NCBI GenBank assembly: GCA_015680685.1
Contig: MNCI01002192.1
Coordinates: 268,259 to 332,258, forward strand
Length of the DNA: 64,000 nucleotides
Direction: 5' to 3'
From: Gnetum montanum
Lineage: Eukaryota; Streptophyta; Gnetopsida; Gnetales; Gnetaceae
The position numbers and the translations under genes were made by a program. This document shows positions 11,646 through 23,052 of the stretch, piece by piece (the stretch's first letter is position 1; every line of letters starts with the position of its first letter). A model generated the notes under the pieces. The model was not told the DNA's origin and did no database searches. It worked only from the letters and a program-made list of their open reading frames with translations.

Positions 11646-12783
11646 GATCTAATTCAAGCACCTACCATTGGTGAAACCATTGGGGCACTTGCAGCATTAT
11701 CGCCTCTCACCATTCTGCTAATTTTTTGGAGCATCGGCCATTAGTGCAATCTTCAGAGGACTCACAGCATCGTCGCCTTGGCAGCTTCACTAGCTTCCTA
11801 AGCACTTGCAACTCGCACAACATTTGACATGTTTGCAACATTTTCTCATCTAGCACCTGCAACATTTCCATATCTAACATTTGCACTTGAATTTCATGTT
11901 TTGTGGTTTTCTTGTCTTCTTTGAGTTGTGTTTATAGGATAAAGCCTTGGAGATAGTCGTGTAAAGATGCATATCACCATAGTAGCAAGTCACCACATTG
12001 CTCTGATGTGCATGATTAGACTAGTTAAGCCATTCAAGAGTGCACATCCCCCTCATCCCTATTACAGCCTACGCACATCCACTCCTTCATCCCTATATCC
12101 TCTCATCCTCTACATATTCATGATTTCACATCCCTCAGATGCATACACACTGTGATGCATATGGCATTCTCTTCACATCAACTATAGAACCCATGGTTGA
12201 TGTAACATAAGTTGTCCTATGGGGAACCTCTATTGCATGATCAAAGCCTAGATGGATGTAACACGAATCATCCCTGGGAAACAAAGCCCATCTTCTCGAT
12301 GGAAAACTTGCAGCTAACATTTAGTAGTAAGCCAAACCCAAAGAAGGTTCACCTTACAACATAATAAAAAACAAAAGGATGGGGAAAATCACATCCCCAA
12401 GCAAATTGATAATGCCAAAACTTCACAATTGGCCCAGCCCTAAATTGACTTTGATGCTCTCATAAACACTCCAACGAGAGGTCAACATTTTAGGGGTGAA
12501 GAACATCATGCCATGGTCACTATCAACCATGCTGAATTTGCATCTTACATCATGATCCATTGTTTGCATTTCATTTCTAGCATTTAAATTTCATCTCCCT
12601 AGCATTACCTATACCCCTTGTCCCCTAGCATAACCTTATTCCGATAACACTCTTGAGCATGGTAAAAAGACATCTGATCTTATGTCAACAAGTGATGTTG
12701 GTGACATGTCTGCTATGGTGTTTTCTAATTCCTTGTTGACATCTCTCAGGCCACTCCTCTAGACGTCAACAAAGAGGGGCCAT
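11646..12783. other. Non-coding 3' region of element E
   Basis: In A and B this interval would hold the antisense gene, but I cannot recognise any of its exons on the minus strand here. There is a short direct repeat around GATGGATGTAACACGAATCATC (12190-12290; the shared core is GTAACA with GTTGTCC or ATCATCC). A purine tract close to the LTR (12768-12781) fits a polypurine tract. Confidence 0.5.
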
Positions 12784-12849
12784 TGAAACACCACAAAATT
12801 TTGGGTCTTGGCATCATGACAACAAATTTGGCTAAGTGTCAGAATGATG

Positions 12850-12975
12850 GCACTTTTAGCGTAGCACCATGTTACACTATGTAGCGTAGTGCAGCGTAGC
12901 ACCATGTCACGTTGTATAGCATAGCATAGCATAACATAGTTTTCAAGCTCTAGAGCGTAGCATAGTGTAGCTAGC
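12850..12975. repeat. GCGTAGC repeats in U3 of element E
   Basis: Several copies of GCGTAGCACCATGT and shorter AGCATAGCAT units lie upstream of the TATA box. They occupy the place of the GCGTAA palindromic array in A and may be its diverged counterpart. Confidence 0.6.
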
Positions 12976-13089
12976 TTGACCTTGAAAGTGTCCTATGTCC
13001 CACATGTAACATGGGATGAGCATAAGTGTGGTCCCATCCACCACACTACCACGTGGTGCCTTATCCACATTTTGGGCTAACCCTAGCCC

Positions 13090-13097
13090 TATAAATA
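13090..13097 (+). promoter_or_regulatory. TATA box of the element E LTR
   Basis: The sequence CCCTATAAATACCCTGG lies about 300 bp into the LTR and fits a plant core promoter. The minisatellite begins about 20 bp downstream, so it would lie in the 5' transcribed part. Confidence 0.65.
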
Positions 13098-13112
13098 CCC
13101 TGGGAACCCAAG

Positions 13113-13465
13113 AGTTACATTCCTAGACCATTGGCATTCCCCAAGGGTTAGCATTCCCTAACTGTTGGCATTCCCTAGCAGTTACATTCTTTAACTGTTG
13201 GCATTCCCCAAGGGTTGGCATTCCTTAACTATTGGCATTTCCCAGTGGTTACATTCCTTGATCATTGGCATTGTCCAAGGGTTAGCATTCCCTGAATGTT
13301 GGCATTCCCCAACAGTTACATTCCTTAACCGTTAGCATTCCCCAAGGGTTGGCATTCGTTAACTATTGGCATTTCCCAGTGGTTACATTCCTTGACTATT
13401 AGCATTCCCCAAGGGTTGGCATTCCTTAACTATTGGCATTCCCAAGTGGTTGGCATTCCTTGGAC
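13113..13465. repeat. Minisatellite in the transcribed part of the E LTR
   Basis: About 18 head-to-tail copies of a unit of roughly 19 bp (TTGGCATTCCCCAAGGG, with variants TTACATTCCTTAACCG and TTAGCATTCCC) form a higher-order pattern of several unit types. It begins just after the TATA box. I see no equivalent in the LTRs of A or B. Confidence 0.85.
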
Positions 13466-14167
13466 GTGAGCATATTTTAAGCACTTGGCATTTGGCATTT
13501 TGGGCATCTTGGCACTAAGCTCCATGGGTGAATGAGACCTAGAGCACACCACACCGGCAGAGAGGTAGAGTTGCACATCATGACACACTGCAGCCCCATT
13601 GCATCCCTATAGAACATTGCATGGTACATTGCGGTGGCCAACCTAGCAGGCATAGTTCATCATGACGAGTACAAGACTTCATAGCCCAACAACACCAAGG
13701 CTATGACTGTGCTCCTACTGTGCCTATCGTACATTGTACATACCTTTGTGATTAACAATGCTTCCTATTTTGGGGAAGTGCATTTCCTTATCCAAATTCT
13801 CATTCTATTTTGTCATAGCATATATTTTGCATTATTGAATACTGGTTAACGTTCATTGTCCTAGTTACGTATGTCACTACGCTTCTCTCATTTCATACTC
13901 CACATCTTACATTCTCAAATCGCTATTCGAAAATGGTTATTGTACACCATCTAAGTCCTTGTTTGATCAACTAGATCATTCAGGAAACCCTATTTCTATT
14001 TTCTCCAGCATGGCCCTTGCATGAATCTGAGGTTAGGCTATGTGCCTAATAACGTCTCAGTGTTCTAGCCACCAATGTTTTCGGATGCTACAACATCAAT
14101 GTTGTAGTTATTTTTTGCTATTTAAAGTTTCATCATATCTAGCTGTAATGGTTATTATTATGTGTGT

Positions 14168-17100
14168 AGGACCTTCCTGAAGCTCAAACTAGTTGTCATA
14201 GAGTTGGTGGGGTTGCTATTTTGCATCCACACCCTAGGGCCTAACACCCCAATTCCACAAATGACATTGGAGCATGGCTCCTTATGGTTCAAGTTTGGGG
14301 CATAAGAATTCTTGGCCTTCCTACTATAGAACTTTAGTATGATGATATGGTCACACTTATCAACCCATGAAACTACCATTATTATTTAGACCTTATTTCC
14401 CCAATCATCCAACTTGATTGTCAAGTTCATAGAAGACAATCTTGAAACATGCATGGAAGGAGAGGTTCTTGATAGCACTCATATAAAGGGGACTCGTAAG
14501 TTGTTCAAGATTTGAAACATGCCAAAGTTCAACTTGTACAATGCTAACAACACCTTGCTAGTTGGACATTGGGCTCACACACTATTCCAAAACCCCTCGG
14601 TACTATCTACCATGTGGAAGGGTAAGCATGGTATTAAGTTTTTTATTTTTGGCCACTTCAATTATTGGTTTTACTAGGCTATTTTATTTTAATGTTTTTC
14701 TTTCTTGAATTGGTGTAGTTATAGGTACATGATGGAGGAAAAGGGGTTCATCAAGTAGGACCAGCTTCTACCCTTAGTCCAAATAGCATTGGAGGTTTTT
14801 GTCAAAAGCCTCATAGTGAGGCTTACGGTGGTGGAGTAACTAAGAGGTGACCTAGGCAAATACACCACCCATTACTCCAAATCTTAACAACATTGTCTAG
14901 ATAATGGCATAGCACATGGATGATGGGACAAGTTAGATATTGCTCACATATCCATTGAAGGCTCTTTGCAATCCTCTTCTAGCAAGAAATGTAAGAGTTT
15001 TTATTTCTTTTTATCTTTATTTTTGTTATCATATCAACATTTTCATGGTTGTATGGTGTTTGGCTACTTAGGATTAAGTGTCTAAATGGTTTTATTGGCT
15101 ATGTTTGTTGTAAATTTGGTTTTGTGGTTGTTATACTTGTTATATTTTTGGTTTGACATGTTGTGCCTATGCTAAACAGTGTTTCATTATATTATAGGTG
15201 CTAGCACATCCTCCATTGTCACACTTGTTACTTCAGAATGCTCCAAGGAGACTTTGATCCTTAAGTATGGGGAGGGGTATTTGGTAAAATAATGGTTGGC
15301 TAGCAGGATGTCCAAACATATCCAAGAAAACATCACTAATTTAAGTTTGCCTGATCTATTCATGGCCCCTAGCCCCATTGTCCCTACCCCTAAGATGGTG
15401 AACATTATTGACTCCTTTGAGTAAGGAGTTAAGAAGTTCATCATCCATGTTCATGGTATGCCTATCACCTTGGCCATCAATGACTTTACCTTTAGTGGCC
15501 TCTTTGGCATTCATCATAAAGATCCAAAGGTGGCCACTAAGGTGGGGAAACAGGTGGAATTGGGAGGAGGTGGAGGAGTGGTTGGGCATGCCATGATCAC
15601 AACGAGTTAAGGAGATATAAATATTGTTCCACTCCTAGGGGTTCCACAAGCTACTATCACAAGGCAAGATGATGGGGCTTGAATAGGAATGGACCACAAG
15701 GAAGGTGCTCTTAGAGGGTGTTTGATTCAACTAGGTTGATCACTTGGTTTCTAGGCTTCATGGTTAAATCCTCAAACTCCATGGCAACCTCACAACAAAA
15801 TCTCACATGCACTATGAATTCTTTGTAGCATATTTGAGGAGGTTTTCAAAGTTCATAGTGGTGAGGAATGATGAAAAATGGATGAGCTAGAATCCATTCC
15901 AACTCTCCAGGACATGGGTTAAACATGTTTATCCCACTATGCAGGCTTAGAACTAGCTAGAGGACATTGAGGAGTTACTATTGGTTACCACTAAGGAACT
16001 TAGTGATAGGCATTATATATCCCTTAATAGCATGGGAATTAAGTCCCAGGTTGAGTGTAGAGACACTGATTAGGCTTGCACATTGTAGGATGAAGCTGAA
16101 GGTTCAACTAGAGTCAAACTGAAGAGGTTCATTTTTGAGAAGGAAGCACCAGTTGTTAATCAATCCTCCAAGAGGAGGTTCATACTAAGACCTGGCCCAT
16201 CATGCAATGTGGTCATAGGTATGGTTTAATTCATTTTAATTACTTTACATTGTTATAGTTTATGTTATCAAGATATATTATTATTATGAGGCAAGATATA
16301 CTAAGTTATATCATGTATTTCTTTTGTTGTTATTGTAGGCAAACAATAAGAGCTAGTGGTCTAAGTAGCAGCAACAAAGGTAGAGCAAAGATTCCTAGAG
16401 GAGGAGCTTCTTCAATACCATGAGTATGAGGTGTTATCCAATGTTCCACTAGATACCTTTTAGGCCATCTTCAATTTTTCATAGCTAGGTAAAACCCTTG
16501 TCATCATCTAATACAATGCTCTAGGTATGTATGTCTTTACTTTTTTGTGTTTGGATTTTGTTGTTTAAGTTTAAGCTTGGTCTTAATTATTTTTTGGTTA
16601 TTATGCTTGCCTTAGCTACTGAGCCTTAGCCCATGGCCTCTACCAACACATTTTGCATGAAAATATGGGTGGATTTTCCAAACAAGAGGGAGTTCATATA
16701 GGGAATAGCTGAGGACATGATTAATCAATTGTACCAGGTTGCTTCTAATATGGGTAAGTAATTAGTTATTTTTCACTTTATGTTTTTTTCTTTATGGTTT
16801 TATTTCTATAGTTATTTTGTTGTTTGTTATTCTTTGACTATTTGGTTACTTATTATCTTTTCTTATGTTTTGTTTTATGTTATTTCAATACCTAAGCTTA
16901 GATGGGATCCTAATTGCCCCATTGAGATCAATGGCTTACCCATCCTATCCTTAGATGTCAAGAATGTACCACATAAGTTATATGAAAGTGTCAATGATTG
17001 TGCATTTTCATGTGCCAAAAATTTCTGGAAAATTCAACATGGAATGAGTTCCTATGGAAACATGTTGTTATATTGGAAAAAGAGAACAAGAGGTTTGTTG

Positions 17101-17883
17101 AGGCAAACAAATATCTCAATGAGTATAAGGAATTTGTGGAGGCCCAAGTGGCTAACAAGAGCTCTATGAAAACCAAAGAGATTGAATTAGCATGTTATTG
17201 AAATGTCATCCATCACAAGGTTTCTCTTAATAGGGTAGTTGTTGAACATAAGCTACAAATGGACTTGCTATTATGAAACACCAAGAAGTGAAGAGACTAT
17301 TGTTCTTAGGTTCTTGAGTAGGTCGAGCTATAGAAGGGCCATAATAAGTAGTATAAGGCTAAGCACGAAGCTTACCTTAAGTGGTTGAAGGAGGAGTCCA
17401 CTAAATGGTGCAAGTTAGAGCTATTCATGAGGGGCATTTAAGCAAAGGATGTCTTCAAGATGTTTGAAGGCATACTAACTATGGTTGGATCCCCATCTCC
17501 TTAGGTCACTACCACTTTTGAAGAGGTGAATACCAAGATGTTTTTGTAGGAGCCACCTACTTGGATAGACATTAACAATAATACCTTTTGATAGGTATCA
17601 ATATTGGGGAGGTGGACTGAGCCCACAAGATTGATGAACATATCCTCCATCGTTTGAAGGTTGGTCTTTAGAATCTCCCACTAGAGGATGTTACTCTCAA
17701 GCCCTCTCAAGTTTGGTTATTTTTTTTTATTTTATATATTTTAGTTTACTTTGTTTTAAGCTATATTTTGATCTCATACTTTGAGGATTATTGGTTAACT
17801 TGGTGTTACAGGTACCAACTAACACCAATGGTCCTATTAGAGAAGGTGGAAGTGTTCCTCAACCCTCTCTAGCATCCTCTTAG
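14168..17883 (+). pseudogene. Antisense multi-exon gene of element B (same gene as in A)
   Basis: Exons by homology and GT-AG sites: about 14168-14621, 14725-14990, 15198-16218, 16339-16498, 16616-16753, 16897-17710 and 17812-17883. Matching blocks with A include FNLYNANNTLLVGHWAHTLF (A: FNCYHAYNTLFVARHVSTYF), FTFSGLFGIHHKD (A: FFSDLFGIPSDG), HYEFFVAYLRRFSKF (A: HYAFFIACLRRFAEF) and LRWDPNCPIEI (A: LRWDPAEPIDL). Every intron that I can place in A has a counterpart here. The protein has many stops. Its 5' exons are cut off by E. Function is unknown; the domain resembles plant Transposase_32-type proteins. Confidence 0.75.
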
Positions 17884-18949
17884 TATCATGCATGGTCATT
17901 TGCTCATGGTTATCTCATTGGTTATCATTAATGATGTATTGGCTAGTGTTAGCCATTGATGTGTTGAGAGAGTTTATTGGTTAGACTTTTATGGTTACGA
18001 CATTGCAAACATTGGATACTTATTATTTTTAAATTTTAATCTGATTTATAAGTTTTAAAAATTTAATCTTTCATATACATTTAATGTTCTAAATTTTTAT
18101 TTATGTCATAGGCTATATCAGTTAACTATGTAGAATTACCATAATGTAAACTAGATTGTACAGGCTATAAATGATTTGCCAATTTTAGGTCATGGTGGAC
18201 CATGTGATTTGCTAGTTTTAGGCCATGGAGGATCATGCATTTTTTTAGTTTTAGGCCATGATGGACCATGCAATTTACTATTTTTAGACCATGGAAGGCT
18301 CCACATTATGTTTTGTTAATTTTATGCCATATGATGTTTTGGTTTGCTAGTTTTAGGACATGGCAAGCCATGTGATGGTTTTCCAATTTCAGGTCATGGT
18401 AGGTCCTATGTTGTAAAAGAAAATTTTTAATCTTTTTTTATATGTTTTTTTCCTAATTTATAAGTTTTTTGAGTTCTAAATTTTTTATCATATTTTTATG
18501 TTTTATTTTCTAAGATAAGAAGGAATAAAAGGAAAACTATAAAAAAGAGCAAAATTTAGGCTACATGCAAAGTAAAGGTTAAAACAAAGTAAGGAAAAAG
18601 TAAACAAACAATGTATACAAGAAAAAATGTAAACTAAGCTATGATAGATTATGAATAGAGCTAGCTATATGGTTACAAGTGAAATGAGATACATCAATTA
18701 TGCAAGTGTTTCCTAGTCTTTGAAAAATTAGGAAATTTGTATGATCTACTTTGCAAAATTTTGTATTCCCTATTTTCTTCACTCAAAATATTGAATAGGA
18801 GCTCATCCCATAGTGCATCCTTGGACCCATCATTTTTATTCTTGTCCTCTTTTACTCTCTTGGGCTTCTTGACTTTGTGGCTAATACTAGGAGTTTCTTC
18901 CTGAAAATCCACTTTAGATCCTTATTCAATGTCAATGTTGTTGACCTTC
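17884..18949. other. Spacer between antisense gene and protease, element B
   Basis: Non-coding and AT-rich. It includes the tandem repeats at 18176-18413. A short minus-strand open stretch (18912-18694) with KKPKRVKEDKNKN lies directly after the protease and may be the very end of the gag-pro frame. Confidence 0.5.
18176..18413. repeat. Six-copy repeat TTGCTAGTTTTAGGCCATGG in element B
   Basis: Copies of about 30 bp follow one another: the core TTTTAGGCCATGG is followed by AGG/TGG and ACCATG. Position and core (TAGTTTTAGGCC) match the repeats of A. Confidence 0.75.
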
Positions 18950-19540
18950 AAGGAAACCATACTATCACCATGAATGATGATTTCACCTCCCTTGTAAGGG
19001 AGATGAATTCCTTGATGGATCAATAAGAAAATCACTTGTAGTTGAGCTAATCAAAACTTCCCTAAGATAAAGTTGAACCCTAGTGTTTCCCCTACCACCA
19101 AAAAATTGGCCATTGTGGGGAATTATTCCCCTACTATAAAATCTAAGATATTGAGCCTTTTACAACTACCCAAGATTAGTTGAAGGATTTAAGAGTAGTT
19201 GTTGTAGCACGTTGCATTTGTTCAGTTAGGCCTAGATGTTTTATAATGGTGTAGGGTATTACATTTGTTGTGGCTCCATCATCAACATGAATTCTATGCA
19301 CCTTGTAATACCCTACTCTTCTCCTTATGAAAAGGGGAGCCTTATTTGTCTTGCCATCTTGGGGATTTTTTCGACTTCGCTATCGCAAAATACTAACACT
19401 ATTGACCTTATTTCTTCCTTTTGTGAAGGAGGCATCATTATTGCATGGATGGAATTTTCATTAGCATGGATATCCTCACTAACAAGAATGAAGGTAAACA
19501 TCTTAACTAACACTTCATGATGCACAATGAAAGTCATAAT
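18950..19540 (-). pseudogene. Aspartic protease of element B
   Basis: The stretch 19537-19325 has IHANENSIHAIMMPP, parallel to EEEAIHAIMFPP in A. The active site region near 19300-19230 reads HVDDGATTNVIPYT, again D-D-G. The C-terminal part is interrupted by stops but keeps the order seen in A and ends without pol. Confidence 0.7.
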
Positions 19541-22310
19541 AAGGTCTTATAGGCTAAGTAAAGTATTCTTCTATTTTAGCAACTATTTGACTTGTTCCAT
19601 CGCATTGAGGAAGTCTTTGTTGTTGGCTGTAGATCTCTCATTTTTAGCTTTTTTGACTTCCTCCATGCACCCTAAGATATTAACTTCATGCTTCAAAGGT
19701 TGTTTGGCTCCTTTCCCCTTATTTTGTCATTTGGGATCCTCCCATCGTCAACTAGTTGATGTAGCTTCAGCATTAGAACTCATTGAAACAGATGAGATGG
19801 TAGTGGGATTTGGTGGGTGCACTTCCTTCTATGCATTGGCCTATTTATTATTTTTTTTCTTTGGATTCAACATGGGATTCTTGCATTGTTTACTCAAGGA
19901 TTTGTTTTATTGTTAATTATTTGTGAAGAAGCTATTGTGTTGGTCACTACAAGAGGATGCTTATCAATTGTAGGGGTAGGTTTGGTCTTGGTTTCAATGG
20001 GAGGATGCTCTCTAATCAAAAAAGGATTCCTAGGAGATGTGGATGATGGTATCCTTACATCAAAAAGGAACCTTGAGCTATTCAAAGCTAAAGAATCCCT
20101 GTTGTCATGAGGAGGTACCCATATCACAAATGACTCCCATGCAAGTCATGTAGATCTAGTGTTGTTGGTTACATTGAATGTTGCTATAGTGTATGGACTA
20201 TTGTTGACATTCAAAGGATACTTATAGATCTACATGAATTTATATTGAAATTTCACTTGGTTTGAGGCATCATGGACTAATTCATCTTTTTCTATCATCT
20301 TCTACATGTCATCCTTAAGTGCTAGGAAAAAGTTGGTATCATGAATTGGTAGTTGATGGTAGTGGCAAAAGTGGTCTAGCTTGAAGTATTTAGGTATCGA
20401 GGGGTCATCCTTGGTTGTAAGAGTGGGATTATTGGCTATCTTGCATAGCTGGTCATGCCTTTGGAAAGAATTTCTAGTCATTTTTTTGTACTAAATTCTC
20501 CCACTCTTCAATAGTTGATTAAGAAGTTTCAATGGCTTTAACAGTAACATAGTATACTTTGACCAATCTTTTCATTTGAAGTTTGGCCTTGTAGTAGTTG
20601 GTGTAGAGGCTCCAAATGTTGAAATTTAATTGATATGAATAGGGACCTTAGGTTGATTGGTCTTTCACCCTTGTGAGATTATTTTTTTGTTATCCTTGGC
20701 CACTATGGCCACAGTCATGTTGTTTTGTCTTTTCCTCTCCTTATCCTTTCATGCATGTTGGTTCTTGAATGCCACATAGGTAGGGTCATGGATACCCTTG
20801 GTCACATCCTCTATGTTCTTAGTCTAGGAAAAGGCTTGACTAAGTAAATGTGGATCAAGATAATATAGTTTCAACTTAATACAGTTGTTAACCCTCACCT
20901 TGAAGATAGCTAGAAGATGAGTCTAGGCTATGGGTTCTAAAATCTCATTTAGAAGAGCATTCCATTGTTGTATAAATTTTTTCATAGGCTCAATGGGCTC
21001 TTACTTTATATTCATTAGTTTTTCAAGAGTTGTGTTGGGTTTCAAGTTGTACTTGAAAAAATTAACAAATTGTGAAATTAAGTATTTCAATGAGGATATA
21101 GATCCTCTTGGCAATACACGATACCAATCCAAGGCTTTTCTAGTTAGGGACATAGAGAATATCGGCATAATGGTATGTGGCCAGGATTGTAGTAATAAGC
21201 ACTCAAAATAGAAGTTTATGAGGTGGGCATTCTAGTTACCTTCATCATTATATTTGGTGAACTAGGGAATGGGGATGCCTGGTGGAAAAGTTATTAGCGG
21301 CACAATGGGACTAATGGGATCATCTTAGCAGAAGTCCATTATATTGACTATTTGGCTTGTGAAAGCTTTGATCTTCTATAACTCTTCTATCAAGTCTTGG
21401 ATTATTTGAAATGCTTAATGCAATCCTTGGGGTATTCTTATAGGCTACAATGTTTGCACCAAAGGTTGTGGTGTTAATTATGGGGTTGATGGCCTCACTA
21501 TGGGTTGTGATATAGAGAAGAAAGGTTGCATTATGGTGGTCATGGGCAAGCTAAACAAGGAGAAAGATATTTATGTTGGAACATGAGGCACAAAAGGAAC
21601 AAATGGTATATGTATCCCTTGGATTTCTTGTAGTCTTGCTATGGGGCCTACTATTATAGAAAAGGGGTGGATAAAGGGGAAAACCACTGGTGAATACCAT
21701 GTAGACTGAGGTTGCATGGAAAAAGAGATGAAAGAAAACAAAGAGGCCATTTGGAGCACATATTGTACCTAATGGATTGCTATGATAGGAGTTGGTCCAA
21801 ACATTATTGGGTATACAAGTGATGACGGTTGAGATTCCTATCCCATGGAAGAGACAAGCAAGACTGAAGTGACCATAGTGGTTTGAGATGCCAATTGTTG
21901 GAATATGTCCCCTATGAAGGTCTCTAGTATGAGCTCCTTCTCAAATTCATTGCATTCCTTGTGCTAGCTTTCTAAGCTTGATTTTGCATCTTGCTCATCC
22001 ATCTCAATTAATTAAGAGATTATATCTGCATGGGTATCATTTAAGGATATTTTATCATAGGGAGAGGGTATGTACTCCTTCAAATTGCTATGTATTAACT
22101 TGTATTCATGCTTAGCTTCTGCCTTTGTGTGAGGAAGGAGTAATTCAGCTTGGATTTTTATGTAAATGTAGTTGTAGTGCTCTTCATTGAGCACCATGAA
22201 TTTTGGACTTTACTCTCGTAGCCTAACCAATTGTCTAGGTTCATCTATAGTGGGTTTTCAAGGATCATAGATCCTTACTCCATCCTGGCTTGGTGTCATG
22301 TTGGCCATGT
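19541..22310 (-). pseudogene. Gag and linker of element B
   Basis: The N-terminal part (22310-22012) has NEEHYNYIYIKIQAELLLPH, matching PEEYNFICVKIQAKLALS in A. The central Gag domain lies near 21350-20900 with the LDWYRVLP-like block and LISQFVNFFKYNLKP in decayed form. The linker near 20127-19900 has FVIWVPP, VRIPSS and NPFLIREHPP, the motif repeats of this family. Many stops are present and the frames switch. Confidence 0.65.
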
Positions 22311-23028
22311 CAATGACCAAAATAGTGGACTTACTGAAAGATAATTTTACTATTTTTAGTAAAATTTTTAGTAAGTTGGGATTGCTGTACACTACCTTTG
22401 GGAAGATGGTGTTGTGAATTTGAAGTTGGTAATACCAACTACGATGGTTTTCCAAGTATGTCTACACTAGAAAGTATGTAGTAGACCACTATATTTTCTA
22501 GCTAGCTATGCTATAGTAGATGGCAAAAAATGGGTTTTCACTTGGGAAAACCAATTTGAAAATTTTTTTGCCAAAGGGCATACATTGGTTTTATGAAATC
22601 CAATGCAAAAATTTTTGGCTTTCAAAGGACTGCACCAGAGTCCTTAACAGTTTCTAAACTTGTTGTCTACTATCAATATTCACAACATGTGTGGTTGGAT
22701 TTTCAAATGACCTATGCTAGCATTCATGTTTCAAATTTTAGTTTTAGAAAGGTAAGAATTGTAGGTGTTTCTATTGACTATGCTAGGTTCCACAAAATCT
22801 AACAATTACTATGAAAATGTAGTGAAAACCCAAACCACCACCTCAACTACACTCAGTATGTTGGATGGGAATTGGACTACCAACACTAGTTTTTCATGAT
22901 AAAATTTGCAATTTAAAAGTATAGAAGGTAAAAAATTGGTTTTGAAAAGTGGTTGAAAATATTTTGCAAAAGATATGCATAGGTTTCGAAAATGCTGAAA
23001 ATAGGTTTTACCTAAGAATTTGGGTGGA
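22311..23028. other. Leader of element B
   Basis: Untranslated leader between gag and PBS, longer than in A (about 700 bp). No gene is seen. Confidence 0.45.
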
Positions 23029-23046
23029 GGCTCTCCTTCTAGTGCC
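23029..23046 (-). other. Primer-binding site, element B
   Basis: The minus strand reads TGGCACTAGAAGGAGAGC a few bases after the LTR end, the same PBS type as in A. Confidence 0.65.
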
Positions 23047-23052
23047 AAAAAT

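Larger units (their letters stand above)
9272..14092 (+). mobile_element. Element E: gag-pro-only LTR retrotransposon, 3' part
   Basis: E is on the plus strand. Its left half lies beyond A and outside the window. What remains is the C-terminal Gag, linker and protease (9297-10940), a repeat spacer (11150-11645), a non-coding stretch, a polypurine-like tract (AACAAAGAGGGGCC, 12768-12781) and the 3' LTR (12784-14092). It belongs to the family of A and B by LTR ends, protease and linker repeats. It interrupts the antisense gene of B in an intron. No RT or integrase follows the protease. Confidence 0.75.
12784..14092 (+). repeat. 3' LTR of element E (about 1309 bp)
   Basis: It starts TGAAACACCACAAAATTTTG and ends GATGCTACA. 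The last 150 bp align with the LTR of A (shared order of AAGTCC, TTTGATCAA, CTCCAGCATGGC and CCAACGTTTTC-like blocks). It contains a U3 block of GCGTAG repeats, a TATA box and a long minisatellite. The right flank (ACATC) is intron sequence of the antisense gene of B. Confidence 0.75.
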
